From NCBI GenBank assembly GCA_947365915.1, contig CANAXT010000004.1, forward strand, positions 1 through 47,085: a stretch of 47,085 nt of DNA. Direction: 5' to 3'. The DNA is from an uncultured Mycoplasmatota bacterium. Its GTDB lineage: Bacteria > Bacillota_I > Bacilli_A > RF39 > UBA660. How positions within the stretch are numbered: the first letter of the stretch is position 1; each line of letters begins with the position of its first letter. The translations under genes and the position numbers were made by a program. The notes beneath the pieces were generated by a model. That model was not told where the DNA came from, made no database searches, and saw only the letters and a list, made by a program, of their open reading frames with translations. Below are positions 40,877 through 47,085 of this stretch, one piece after another.

Positions 40877-41359
40877 ATGAATAAAAAATTAATCGTATTT
40901 TTTTCATACACAAATAATACGAAAACAATCGCACAAAAAATCAAAGAAAAATTAAACTGTGATATGATAGAAATTAAAACAGTAAAACCATATTCAAATG
41001 ACTATCAAACTGTAGTAGAAGATGAACAAAATAGTGAGTCAAGCACTCACTTACCAGAAATAGAAAAAATCAATATAAACCTAAACCAATACCATACCAT
41101 TATTCTAGGAACACCAGTATGGTGGTATAGACCAGTACCAGCAGTCAGAACCTTTTTAACAGAAAATGACTTAAGTGGCAAAACCATTATTCCATTCGCA
41201 ACCAATGGAGGATGGATAGGAAGAACATTTGAAGAAATCAAAAAACTATGTCCGAACTCCAATATAATAAATGAAATAAATATTGTGTTTGAAAATAACC
41301 AACTAAAAACAAAGGAAACAAAAATAGAACAATGGATCGATTCAATAACAAAACAATAA
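40877..41359 (+). CDS. Flavodoxin-family protein, soluble
   Basis: 160 residues with no signal or membrane segment. FMN phosphate loop FFSYTNNTKTIAQKI (8-22), GTPVWWYRPVPAVRTFL and FATNGGWIGRTFEEI. AGGAGGG stands before the ATG, 19 bases after the first flavodoxin, so the two are one operon under the MerR promoter. It is a paralogue rather than a copy of its neighbour. Confidence 0.92.
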   Translation: MNKKLIVFFSYTNNTKTIAQKIKEKLNCDMIEIKTVKPYSNDYQTVVEDEQNSESSTHLPEIEKININLNQYHTIILGTPVWWYRPVPAVRTFLTENDLSGKTIIPFATNGGWIGRTFEEIKKLCPNSNIINEINIVFENNQLKTKETKIEQWIDSITKQ

Positions 41360-41379
41360 TTTTAAAGTACAAAAAGCAT

Positions 41380-41432
41380 ATTCCAATCTCTATATAAAAG
41401 TGTTATAATAAAAACAGATTGGAATTTTTTTA
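41380..41432 (+). terminator. Long-loop inverted repeat before the thioredoxin-like gene
   Basis: ATTCCAATCT (41380-41389) pairs perfectly with AGATTGGAAT (41416-41425), then seven T. The loop holds TATAAT (41404-41409), so the repeat may end the flavodoxin operon or flank the promoter of the next gene. Confidence 0.6.
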
Positions 41433-41459
41433 AATTTCACATAAAAGGTAGGGAAGAAT

Positions 41460-41894
41460 ATGAACGAAAAGAAAAAAATTTGGATTGTTTTAGGAATTGT
41501 AATTATAATAACCATATTAATAATCATTCTAGCAATCTTATCAGGCATGAAAAAACAAAAAATAGTAGATTCATTTAACAAATCATTTGAATCAAAAACT
41601 GAAGAAATAATATATTTAGGAAGACCAGACTGTAGTCATTGTATCGCATTCAAACCAGTATTACAAAAAGTAATTGCTGACTATAACTTATCTTATTTAG
41701 ACATCAATACGGATGAATTAGGCGAAAAAAGATTAAATCAAATATTAAACAAGCTAGGAATGGATCAAGAATCATTTGGAACACCAACCACAGTAATCGT
41801 AAAAAATAAAAAAGTAATCGATACCTTAATGGGTGAAGTATCAGAAGAAGACCTAGTATCTTCATTAAAAGAGAACAAAGTAATTTCTAAATAA
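41460..41894 (+). CDS. Membrane-anchored thioredoxin-like protein
   Basis: 144 residues. The N-terminal span (about 8-28) is followed by a thioredoxin-like domain with LGRPDCSHCIAFKP (Cys58, Cys61) and the cis-proline FGTPTTVIV. The CSHC motif and short length resemble bacteriocin-accessory / PedC-type thioredoxins, which form or isomerise disulphides outside the cell. GTAGGGAAG precedes the ATG. It stands between the flavodoxins and a PH-like protein; a shared thiol-redox role is inferred. Confidence 0.85.
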   Translation: MNEKKKIWIVLGIVIIITILIIILAILSGMKKQKIVDSFNKSFESKTEEIIYLGRPDCSHCIAFKPVLQKVIADYNLSYLDINTDELGEKRLNQILNKLGMDQESFGTPTTVIVKNKKVIDTLMGEVSEEDLVSSLKENKVISK

Positions 41895-41906
41895 GGAGGA
41901 TAAAAC

Positions 41907-42356
41907 ATGCAAAGTCCCGTATATAAAAAAGTAAGAGAATTCAAATCTCGTTATCCATTTACGGTAGCCTGGAGATTAAAAGCACATTCTAAAATCATCG
42001 ATCTGCACTTAAACCCAGGAGAGGAAGTAAAATATGCCTTTGCTGCCCAAAAAAATGATAACCCGTTAGATATCATTACAACTTATGTGATCGCTCTAAC
42101 AAACAAAAGAATTTTGTTAGGACAAAAAAGACTCATATTTGGATATTTTTTTACAGCAATTACACCAGACATGTTCAATGACTTAGAAGTGAAAATGGGA
42201 ATTATTTGGGGAAAAGTTTCCATTGACACCGTAAAAGAATTTGTTCCACTCTCTAATATACAAAGAGAAGCACTGCCAGAAATCGAAACTTGTATTACAG
42301 AATATATGATGAGAGAAAAAAAGAAATACGCGAAAATAAAAATGGGAGAAGAATAA
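41907..42356 (+). CDS. Bacterial PH-like domain protein
   Basis: 149 residues. A YdbS/YvbH-style PH-like pattern: 'LNPGEEVKYAFAAQKND', 'YVIALTNKRILLGQKRLIFGYFFTAI', then 'VSIDTVKEFVPLSNIQ', which is the beta-barrel core with the TNKRIL strand. No membrane segment is present. The role of bacterial PH proteins is unclear. AAGGAGG precedes the ATG, 12 bases after the thioredoxin gene, so they are one operon. Confidence 0.75.
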   Translation: MQSPVYKKVREFKSRYPFTVAWRLKAHSKIIDLHLNPGEEVKYAFAAQKNDNPLDIITTYVIALTNKRILLGQKRLIFGYFFTAITPDMFNDLEVKMGIIWGKVSIDTVKEFVPLSNIQREALPEIETCITEYMMREKKKYAKIKMGEE

Positions 42357-42442
42357 TTCCATTTTTTTTTTGAAAAGCTGTTGAAAAAAATTAGAACTTT
42401 CAGTATAATAAGAAGTAGGAATAAAAAGGAGGATTTTTTACT

Positions 42443-43081
42443 ATGCAAAAAATACCAGCATTGAATCAAAATAATCAAGCTTTGGAAATAGAAATTATTC
42501 GTTATTTTAGAAAAGATGATAAAAAATATTTGATATTTACACTAGGAGAAACAGATGAACAAGGGTATGTTAAAATTTACGTTTCAAAAATTTTAGGACT
42601 CAATGGAACACTAGCTGCTTATGATATTATTGACGAAACAGAATGGGCAAACGTAAGAGAATTAGTAAAACGAATTGTCAAAAACAACCGTGAAGGTGGA
42701 AGCTTAGAAATAGAAGATTTATCAAAAGAAAAATTAACAAACCTTAAAATTAATGGACAACAAGGATTTAAACTGATTGGCAATTTGGTAGAACTATTAG
42801 GAGCCAATGTAAACGAAGTACAAGAGGAAGAAACACCAGTTCAAAATAAACCAGAAGTTGTAAGCCCAGAAGCAGTAGAAGAACCAAAAGAGGTAACTGT
42901 AGAAACCAATGAACAACCAGAAAATGAAGAAACTCCTTTACAACCTAGTTCTGAAATAGAACAACCAAATGAATATCAAAAATTATATCAAGACTTGTTT
43001 GCACAATATCAACAATTATTAGAAGAAAATACAAAATTAAAAACGCAACTTTCAAATATCAAAGCAATTATTAATGAATAA
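42443..43081 (+). CDS. Unrecognised protein with N-terminal beta domain and C-terminal coiled coil
   Basis: 212 residues. The first 80 residues look like a small beta domain (EIEIIRYFRKDDKKYLIFTL, YVKIYVSKILGL), somewhat like the DUF1292/YrzB family. The middle (about 80-125) is mixed. An acidic, low-complexity stretch (about 130-175, rich in E, P, V) leads to a coiled coil (LYQDLFAQYQQLLEENTKLK) at the end. AAGGAGG precedes the ATG. A terminator follows at 43088. I do not recognise the whole protein and assign no function. Confidence 0.65.
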   Translation: MQKIPALNQNNQALEIEIIRYFRKDDKKYLIFTLGETDEQGYVKIYVSKILGLNGTLAAYDIIDETEWANVRELVKRIVKNNREGGSLEIEDLSKEKLTNLKINGQQGFKLIGNLVELLGANVNEVQEEETPVQNKPEVVSPEAVEEPKEVTVETNEQPENEETPLQPSSEIEQPNEYQKLYQDLFAQYQQLLEENTKLKTQLSNIKAIINE

Positions 43082-43087
43082 TTTATC

Positions 43088-43112
43088 AGGAAAATTCTAT
43101 TTTCCTTTTTTT
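43088..43112 (+). terminator. Terminator of the coiled-coil gene
   Basis: AGGAAAA (43088-43094) pairs with TTTTCCT (43100-43106), followed by T7. Confidence 0.85.
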
Positions 43113-43140
43113 ATGCATAAATATTAATGAGGTGGATAAG

Positions 43141-44052
43141 ATGAAAAATGCGATTCAGTATTATTATCAGTTGTATCCAGCAGAGATTCACCAAAGTAAC
43201 GGATCTTATCAATTTGAAATTCATGATGAACATTATTATCTAACACCTTATAATCGCTCCCCCATAGAATTACAAGAACTATATAAAATTAGTATGCAAC
43301 TATTAGAGCGAGGAGTGTATTGTCATCAATTTGTATTAAACATAAAACAAGAAATTATTACCATAATCAACCATATTCCATATATCATGCTTCGTGTATT
43401 TATTAATTCTGATGCACATGTCACAGTAAAAGATATCTTATTTTTTTCAAATTTAGTTACAAAAGATACAGAAAAAAGCCTACTCAGTAGAAATCAGTGG
43501 AAAAAATTATGGATGGAAAAAAACGACTATTTTGAATATCAAGTGAACCAATTTGGAAAAAGATATCCTAAAATTAGAGAAAGTTTTAGCTACTTTATAG
43601 GACTATCTGAAATAGGAATTTCCTTATTAAATGAAGTAAAAAAAGAAGAGCCATTAGTAGTTAGTCATAGAAGAATTTGTAGCAATAACACATTATTTGA
43701 CTTATATAACCCATTAAACTTTGTATTAGACTACAAAGAACGAGACATAATAGAATATTGGAAAGAAGAACTATTAAAAGAAGACTTTTCCTTTTCAGAA
43801 TTTCAACAATTTTTAAATATCATTTCCTTGAATGAAGATGAATGGCTATTACTATTAGCGCGTGCCTTTTACCCAACATTTTATTTTGACCGATATGAGA
43901 AAATTATAGATCATCATGATAATGAAAATATATTAGATAAAATATTAGAACAAATTGATATATATGAACAATTTTTAAGTATTCTTTATTTAAAAGTAAG
44001 AACTTATAAAGCATTGCCAGATATGCTATGGTTAACAAAAAACATAGGATAA
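43141..44052 (+). CDS. YutH-like spore coat-associated / kinase-like protein
   Basis: 303 residues from ATG 43141 (GAGGTGG upstream; an in-frame GTG at 43132 overlaps it). The sequence follows the CotS/YutH layout, a degenerate aminoglycoside-phosphotransferase-like fold: a small N-lobe to about residue 85, 'VVSHRRICSNNTLFDLYNPLNFVLDY' (a relic of the HGDLHPGN/DFD motifs) and an acidic/aromatic C-lobe. The family is known from spore coats of Bacillus. The neighbour on the opposite strand is a NifU-like protein, the same pair as B. subtilis yutH-yutI. Catalysis is doubtful because the Asp motif is altered. Confidence 0.75.
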   Translation: MKNAIQYYYQLYPAEIHQSNGSYQFEIHDEHYYLTPYNRSPIELQELYKISMQLLERGVYCHQFVLNIKQEIITIINHIPYIMLRVFINSDAHVTVKDILFFSNLVTKDTEKSLLSRNQWKKLWMEKNDYFEYQVNQFGKRYPKIRESFSYFIGLSEIGISLLNEVKKEEPLVVSHRRICSNNTLFDLYNPLNFVLDYKERDIIEYWKEELLKEDFSFSEFQQFLNIISLNEDEWLLLLARAFYPTFYFDRYEKIIDHHDNENILDKILEQIDIYEQFLSILYLKVRTYKALPDMLWLTKNIG

Positions 44053-44060
44053 ATCCTATG
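44043..44060. terminator. Bidirectional hairpin holding both convergent stop codons
   Basis: CATAGGA (44043-44049) pairs with TCCTATG (44054-44060). The plus-strand stop (44050-44052) and the minus-strand stop (44056-44058) both lie within it. Confidence 0.65.
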
Positions 44061-44298
44061 ATAATTCTTCTTTGACATTAATTACTTGAGTAACTTCTGG
44101 GACCTCTTCTTTGATAGCAGCCTCAATTCCGTCTTTCAAAGTCAAATCAAGCATTTGACAATTAGAACAAGCTCCCATCATTTTAATATATACGACATGA
44201 TCTTCATACTTTACAAATTCAATATTTCCACCATCATTAATTAAAAAAGGACGTAATCGATCAATAATATCAATAATTTTTTCTTCATTATTTTTCAT
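44056..44298 (-). CDS. NifU C-terminal-domain iron-sulfur scaffold (YutI-like)
   Basis: An 80-residue NifU-like C-terminal domain: 'IIDRLRPFLINDGGNIEFVKYEDHVVYIKMMGACSNCQM' (quoted in parts; the Cys pair is in GACSNC) and a final 'VINVKEE'. It holds or passes Fe-S clusters through the CxxC. I chose ATG 44298 because GGTGAT ends four bases upstream; a longer reading (MMVIKM...) lacks a site. The TATAAT box (near 44316-44321) is upstream. Convergent to the YutH-like gene with three bases between stops. Confidence 0.92.
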   Translation of the reverse strand: MKNNEEKIIDIIDRLRPFLINDGGNIEFVKYEDHVVYIKMMGACSNCQMLDLTLKDGIEAAIKEEVPEVTQVINVKEELS

Positions 44299-44393
44299 TT
44301 TTATCACCATCAATATTATATAACAATGAACTTACATTAGTAAAGACTTTTTCTTTGAAAAAAATTGTGCTATAATGCAAATAGAGGTGTTCT

Positions 44394-44753
44394 ATGACAA
44401 AATATAAGAAAGGTCGTGTTGTCCGAGGAACAGTAACAGGAATTGAAAATTATGGAATTTTTGTATCATTCGATGAATTTTATAGTGGATTAATTCATAT
44501 CTCTGAAATTTCGCATGGTTTTGTAAAAGATATTAATAGTTTTGTAAAAATTGGGGAAACTATTTATGTAGAAATTTTGGAAGTAGATGAAGAATCTTGC
44601 CATTTAAAACTAAGTATTAAAAACATTGTATATAAGGTAAAGAGAAAAGAAAACAAAAAAAAGATTGTTGAAACAAAACATGGATTTCGTACACTTGCCT
44701 ATAAGTTGCCGTTTTGGATAGACCAAAGTTTAAAAAAGTCCGAAAATAATTAA
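44394..44753 (+). CDS. S1-domain RNA-binding protein (YugI/CvfD-like)
   Basis: 119 residues. The S1 fold (residues 6-75) has KKGRVVRGTVTGIENYGIFV, YSGLIHISEISHGFV, VGETIYVEILEVDEESCHLKLSIK-type strands, then a basic tail. The match is to general-stress protein 13/YugI and CvfD, ribosome-associated S1 proteins of Bacilli. AGAGGTGTTC precedes the ATG. It lies just upstream of the tRNA operon with its own promoter. Confidence 0.9.
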   Translation: MTKYKKGRVVRGTVTGIENYGIFVSFDEFYSGLIHISEISHGFVKDINSFVKIGETIYVEILEVDEESCHLKLSIKNIVYKVKRKENKKKIVETKHGFRTLAYKLPFWIDQSLKKSENN

Positions 44754-44770
44754 AAATTTAAAAATTTATA

Positions 44771-44799
44771 TTGACAAATCACTATTTAACTGGTATAGT
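44771..44799 (+). promoter_or_regulatory. Strong promoter of the tRNA operon
   Basis: TTGACA (44771-44776) and TATAGT (44794-44799) are 17 bp apart. Transcription would start about 12 bases before tRNA-Val. Confidence 0.85.
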
Positions 44800-44818
44800 T
44801 AAATACGTCCGAGTGTCT

Positions 44819-44895
44819 GGGCGATTAGCTCAGTTGGTTAGAGCACCTGCCTTACAAGCAGGGGGTCGTAGGTTCGAGTCCTACATCGCCCACCA
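44819..44895 (+). tRNA. tRNA-Val(UAC)
   Basis: Acceptor GGGCGAT pairs with ATCGCCC; anticodon loop CTTACAA gives UAC. CCA is encoded. Confidence 0.95.
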
Positions 44896-44904
44896 TTAAA
44901 TTTT

Positions 44905-44980
<76 letters not shown>

Positions 44981-44988
44981 TTTATTAT

Positions 44989-45072
44989 GGAGGGGTAGCG
45001 AAGTGGTCAAACGCGGCAGACTGTAAATCTGTTCCTTCGGGTTCGATGGTTCAAATCCATCTCCCTCCACCA
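44989..45072 (+). tRNA. tRNA-Tyr(GUA)
   Basis: Long variable arm (class II); anticodon loop CTGTAAA gives GUA. Ends CTCCACCA with CCA encoded. Confidence 0.95.
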
Positions 45073-45093
45073 CTTTAATTTTTATAACGATCT

Positions 45094-45169
45094 TGCCTCG
45101 TAGCCAAGCGGTAAGGCACCACACTTTGACTGTGGCATTGCGCTAGTTCGAATCTAGCCGAGGCAGCCA
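45094..45169 (+). tRNA. tRNA-Gln(UUG)
   Basis: Acceptor TGCCTCG pairs with CGAGGCA; anticodon loop CTTTGAC gives UUG. CCA is encoded. Confidence 0.95.
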
Positions 45170-45178
45170 TTATTTTAT

Positions 45179-45254
45179 GTCTCGTTAGCTCAGCAGGTAG
45201 AGCATTTGACTTTTAATCAAAGGGTCACGTGTTCGAATCACGTACGAGACACCA
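45179..45254 (+). tRNA. tRNA-Lys(UUU)
   Basis: Acceptor GTCTCGT pairs with ACGAGAC; anticodon loop CTTTTAA gives UUU. CCA is encoded. Confidence 0.95.
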
Positions 45255-45258
45255 TTCT

Positions 45259-45335
45259 GGGGAATTAGCTCAGCTGGCTAGAGCACTTGCCTTGCACGCA
45301 AGGGGTCAAGGGTTCGAATCCCTTATTCTCCACCA
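45259..45335 (+). tRNA. tRNA-Ala(UGC)
   Basis: Acceptor GGGGAAT pairs with ATTCTCC (one G-U); anticodon loop CTTGCAC gives UGC. CCA is encoded. Confidence 0.95.
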
Positions 45336-45345
45336 TAAGAAAATT

Positions 45346-45365
45346 AACCGTTGATTTCAACGGTT
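45346..45365 (+). terminator. Hairpin between tRNA-Ala and tRNA-Arg
   Basis: AACCGTTG (45346-45353) pairs with CAACGGTT (45358-45365), followed by TTAATT. It is a weak terminator or processing structure; tRNA-Arg may be read through or have a separate start. Confidence 0.55.
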
Positions 45366-45381
45366 TTAATTATATATAATT

Positions 45382-45458
45382 GCCCGTATAGCTCAGCTGG
45401 ATAGAGTGTTTCCCTCCGAAGGAAAAGGTCATGAGTTCGAATCTCATTATGGGCACCA
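45382..45458 (+). tRNA. tRNA-Arg(CCG)
   Basis: Acceptor GCCCGTA pairs with TATGGGC (one G-U); anticodon loop CTCCGAA gives CCG, decoding the rare CGG. CCA is encoded. Confidence 0.93.
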
Positions 45459-45497
45459 TAGGAAAATTAGTCGAACTAATCCGACTTTCAAAATATA

Positions 45498-45523
45498 AAG
45501 GTTAATTCCGGTTAATCTTTTTT
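45498..45523 (+). terminator. Terminator of the tRNA operon
   Basis: AAGGTTAA (45498-45505) pairs with TTAATCTT (45512-45519), with one G-U pair, followed by T6. Confidence 0.75.
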
Positions 45524-45551
45524 GTTTGTTTTGGAAGGAGTTTGATTAGTT

Positions 45552-45824
45552 ATGCAAATAATAAAAGAAAAATTAGAAATTGATGAGGTATTAGAAAAGA
45601 AAATTAATAACCTGCTTAAGTTTAATAACATAAAAGCAAAATTAAAAAATGGGAATATTATTAGTTTATCAAATACGAACATTGTTTATATACAGCCTCA
45701 TAGTATCGAAATAAAAGGAATTACTTACCTTTTCTTTAATGAGTGTGAAGATGTTTATATTAATGATTTAAGTAGATCCATTCCTTTCAAAGAATTAGAA
45801 AATTTTATCAGGTGTACTTTTTAA
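45552..45824 (+). CDS. Unrecognised small protein, 90 residues
   Basis: ATG 45552 with GGAAGGAG eleven bases upstream, a longer gap than usual. The N-terminal third is helical and charged; the rest is mixed, with 'NIVYIQPHSIEIKGITYLFF' probably beta. There is no signal or membrane segment. It lies just after the tRNA operon, a common place for islands. I do not recognise a family. Confidence 0.5.
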   Translation: MQIIKEKLEIDEVLEKKINNLLKFNNIKAKLKNGNIISLSNTNIVYIQPHSIEIKGITYLFFNECEDVYINDLSRSIPFKELENFIRCTF

Positions 45825-45953
45825 ATACAAATTGAATACGAAAAAAAGCAAAATTCAGCTGATTTAGTTTATTATAACCGATCCAATGTACATAATAAAT
45901 ATTTAAAATAAAAGCTAAAAATGTTATCATTGATTTATAAGGAGGTTTTATTT

Positions 45954-46802
45954 ATGCCAACAATAAATGAAGATACAAAAAAATACTTAGAAAATTTTTC
46001 AGATGAACGATTTAAAGAATACCATTTTGTGGCACTACTTTTACCTTTATTATTTCAAAATGGTGTTTATAAAATAGATGAAAGAGAATTAGAAAGAAAA
46101 TTATTTTATTATTATAAAAATCCCAATTTTAGGGAACTATTTCAAGATATAGCTATAGAAGATTTGCCTAGCTATAAGTCAGTATGTCTTTATGATGGTT
46201 TTTATCAAGAAAAGTATTTTGGAAATGGTATATGGTTTGATCAAATGAATAGTGATATTTTAAATCTAGCATATAATAAAGATATAGATTTATCTTTGTA
46301 TGAACAATATTTAAGTGAAGATGGTAGATTAAAAATAAGACAAATTGCACAAGAATTAGCAAAAAGGTATAAAGCTGAACAAAGAAGTACTATTAAATTA
46401 AGTATTTATGGTATTAATCCTAATTGTCATTATCAATTAATACACGGTGTACATCATAGTAGTTTACTTAGCTTTGAATTAATTACAGATGGTGATATTC
46501 AAACAATAAATTATCAAGACAATAAAGGGTTAGAACATTGTTTTTATGATAGCACATTTGATCCAAATGAGGCTGTTCAATTAGAAGATAATAAAGTTGT
46601 TTATATTGGTTTACAAAATGCAACTTATGCAATTAAGCAAGGGTTATGTGATGGAAAAATCCGTTATTGCCATGTCAATACACAATTATTAGATGAAACA
46701 CAATTAGAAAAAATTGTAGATATTGCTAATCAAAAATATGCAGAAACTGAATATGCAATTACTGAAAAAGCGCCATATGTTAGAAAATTAATTTTAAAAT
46801 AA
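45954..46802 (+). CDS. Unrecognised protein, 282 residues
   Basis: ATG 45954 with AAGGAGG seven bases upstream; a longer in-frame reading from 45921 lacks a site. The N-terminal part is helical ('KEYHFVALLLPLLFQNGVYKI', 'LERKLFYYYKNPNFREL'); the C-terminal part has a beta pattern (IKLSIYGINPNC, LLSFELITDGDIQTI, NKVVYIGLQNATYAI). There is no membrane segment and no motif I can assign. It stands downstream of tRNA genes with the unrecognised 90-residue gene, so both may be cargo of a tRNA-linked island. I assign no function. Confidence 0.6.
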   Translation: MPTINEDTKKYLENFSDERFKEYHFVALLLPLLFQNGVYKIDERELERKLFYYYKNPNFRELFQDIAIEDLPSYKSVCLYDGFYQEKYFGNGIWFDQMNSDILNLAYNKDIDLSLYEQYLSEDGRLKIRQIAQELAKRYKAEQRSTIKLSIYGINPNCHYQLIHGVHHSSLLSFELITDGDIQTINYQDNKGLEHCFYDSTFDPNEAVQLEDNKVVYIGLQNATYAIKQGLCDGKIRYCHVNTQLLDETQLEKIVDIANQKYAETEYAITEKAPYVRKLILK

Positions 46803-46817
46803 GTTTAAAGGTGGCTT

Positions 46818-47085
46818 TTGACAATAATTATAAAATATGTTATTATGAATATGTCAAGGAAACTTGCATACAATAAAAAAAGAGGAACATTTGGGTCGCA
46901 AGTGAATGTCGCCTCTAATTTAATAGGATTGACACTCTATCAATGTGAATTATACCCAATAAAATGGACACGATAGAGATTTAAATTTTATTGATTATTG
47001 GTTTTGAAGAAGATGATTTCTGTATTGCACAGGGTTTGTCAAGAAAAGTGTGTAAGTTGTTTATAGCTAATATATAATTTCAAAG
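46818..47085 (+). other. Promoter followed by structured non-coding segment at the window edge
   Basis: TTGACA (46818-46823) and TATTAT (46841-46846) are 17 bp apart. Downstream, AGAGG (46881-46885) with ACATT (46887-46891) can pair with AATGT (46905-46909) and CCTCT (46912-46916), while ACTTGC (46862-46867) could instead pair with GCAAGT (46898-46903). CTCTATC (46935-46941) pairs with GATAGAG (46972-46978). No open frame of note is present to the window end. The last 50 bases (TTTGTCAAGAAAAGTGTGTAA) could be a transposon end. Small RNA, leader or element end cannot be decided here. Confidence 0.4.

Overview
The window is AT-rich, low-GC Bacillota DNA. Strong AGGAGG-type ribosome binding sites, UGG for Trp, tRNA genes with encoded CCA, a YutH-like/NifU-like (yutH-yutI type) gene pair, long-form HPF, FeoAB, sortase and agr-type genes all fit a Bacilli-class, probably gut-associated and possibly spore-forming lineage. 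The species cannot be fixed from the sequence alone.

Layout. 1-1 kb: the end of a sortase-anchored pilin-like protein and an overlapping sortase. 1-4.7 kb: a small HTH protein, then feoA-feoB and an Rpn-type nuclease on the minus strand. 5-7.6 kb: a PMCA-like Ca2+ P-type ATPase. 7.7-10.6 kb: an agr-type quorum-sensing locus. The response regulator and GHKL kinase genes (plus strand) converge on agrB and a very short agrD (minus strand, 39 codons). 10.9-14.5 kb: cold-shock protein, hibernation factor HPF and SecA.

14.5-22 kb is the most unusual stretch. The last codons of secA (the SEC-C zinc-finger tail) occur again at 20056-20097, and a third time, decayed, at 21994-22035. Between the first two copies lie a truncated tyrosine integrase, two HTH/membrane regulators, a 34-codon membrane peptide, a secreted rhodanese-like protein, a membrane thioredoxin-like protein and remains of a second integrase. 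Between the second and third copies lie a broken KilA-N gene and a RhuM-like gene whose end runs into the third secA-like tail. I read this as two tandem, now defective, integrative elements that used the secA 3' end as attachment site.

22-36 kb is an accessory region of stress and detoxification genes: AraC-GyrI regulator; TetR with a divergent operon (tiny membrane protein plus two alpha/beta hydrolases); WYL regulator followed by GyrI-like, GNAT-YoaP and flavin/PPOX-type proteins; a lipoprotein; an HTH/membrane regulator; a membrane-fused glycerophosphodiesterase; a DUF4026/DUF2314 protein; and an AarF/UbiB-type kinase. 36-40 kb: a complete tyrosine integrase, then a two-gene operon of a coiled-coil membrane protein and an amidoligase, preceded by a 19-bp inverted repeat. 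40-44.8 kb: a MerR regulator with a 19-bp-spacer promoter driving two flavodoxins, a thioredoxin-like protein, a PH-like protein, the YutH/NifU pair and an S1-domain protein. 44.8-45.5 kb: a seven-tRNA operon (Val, Thr, Tyr, Gln, Lys, Ala, Arg). The last 1.5 kb holds two unrecognised genes and a promoter followed by a structured non-coding segment.
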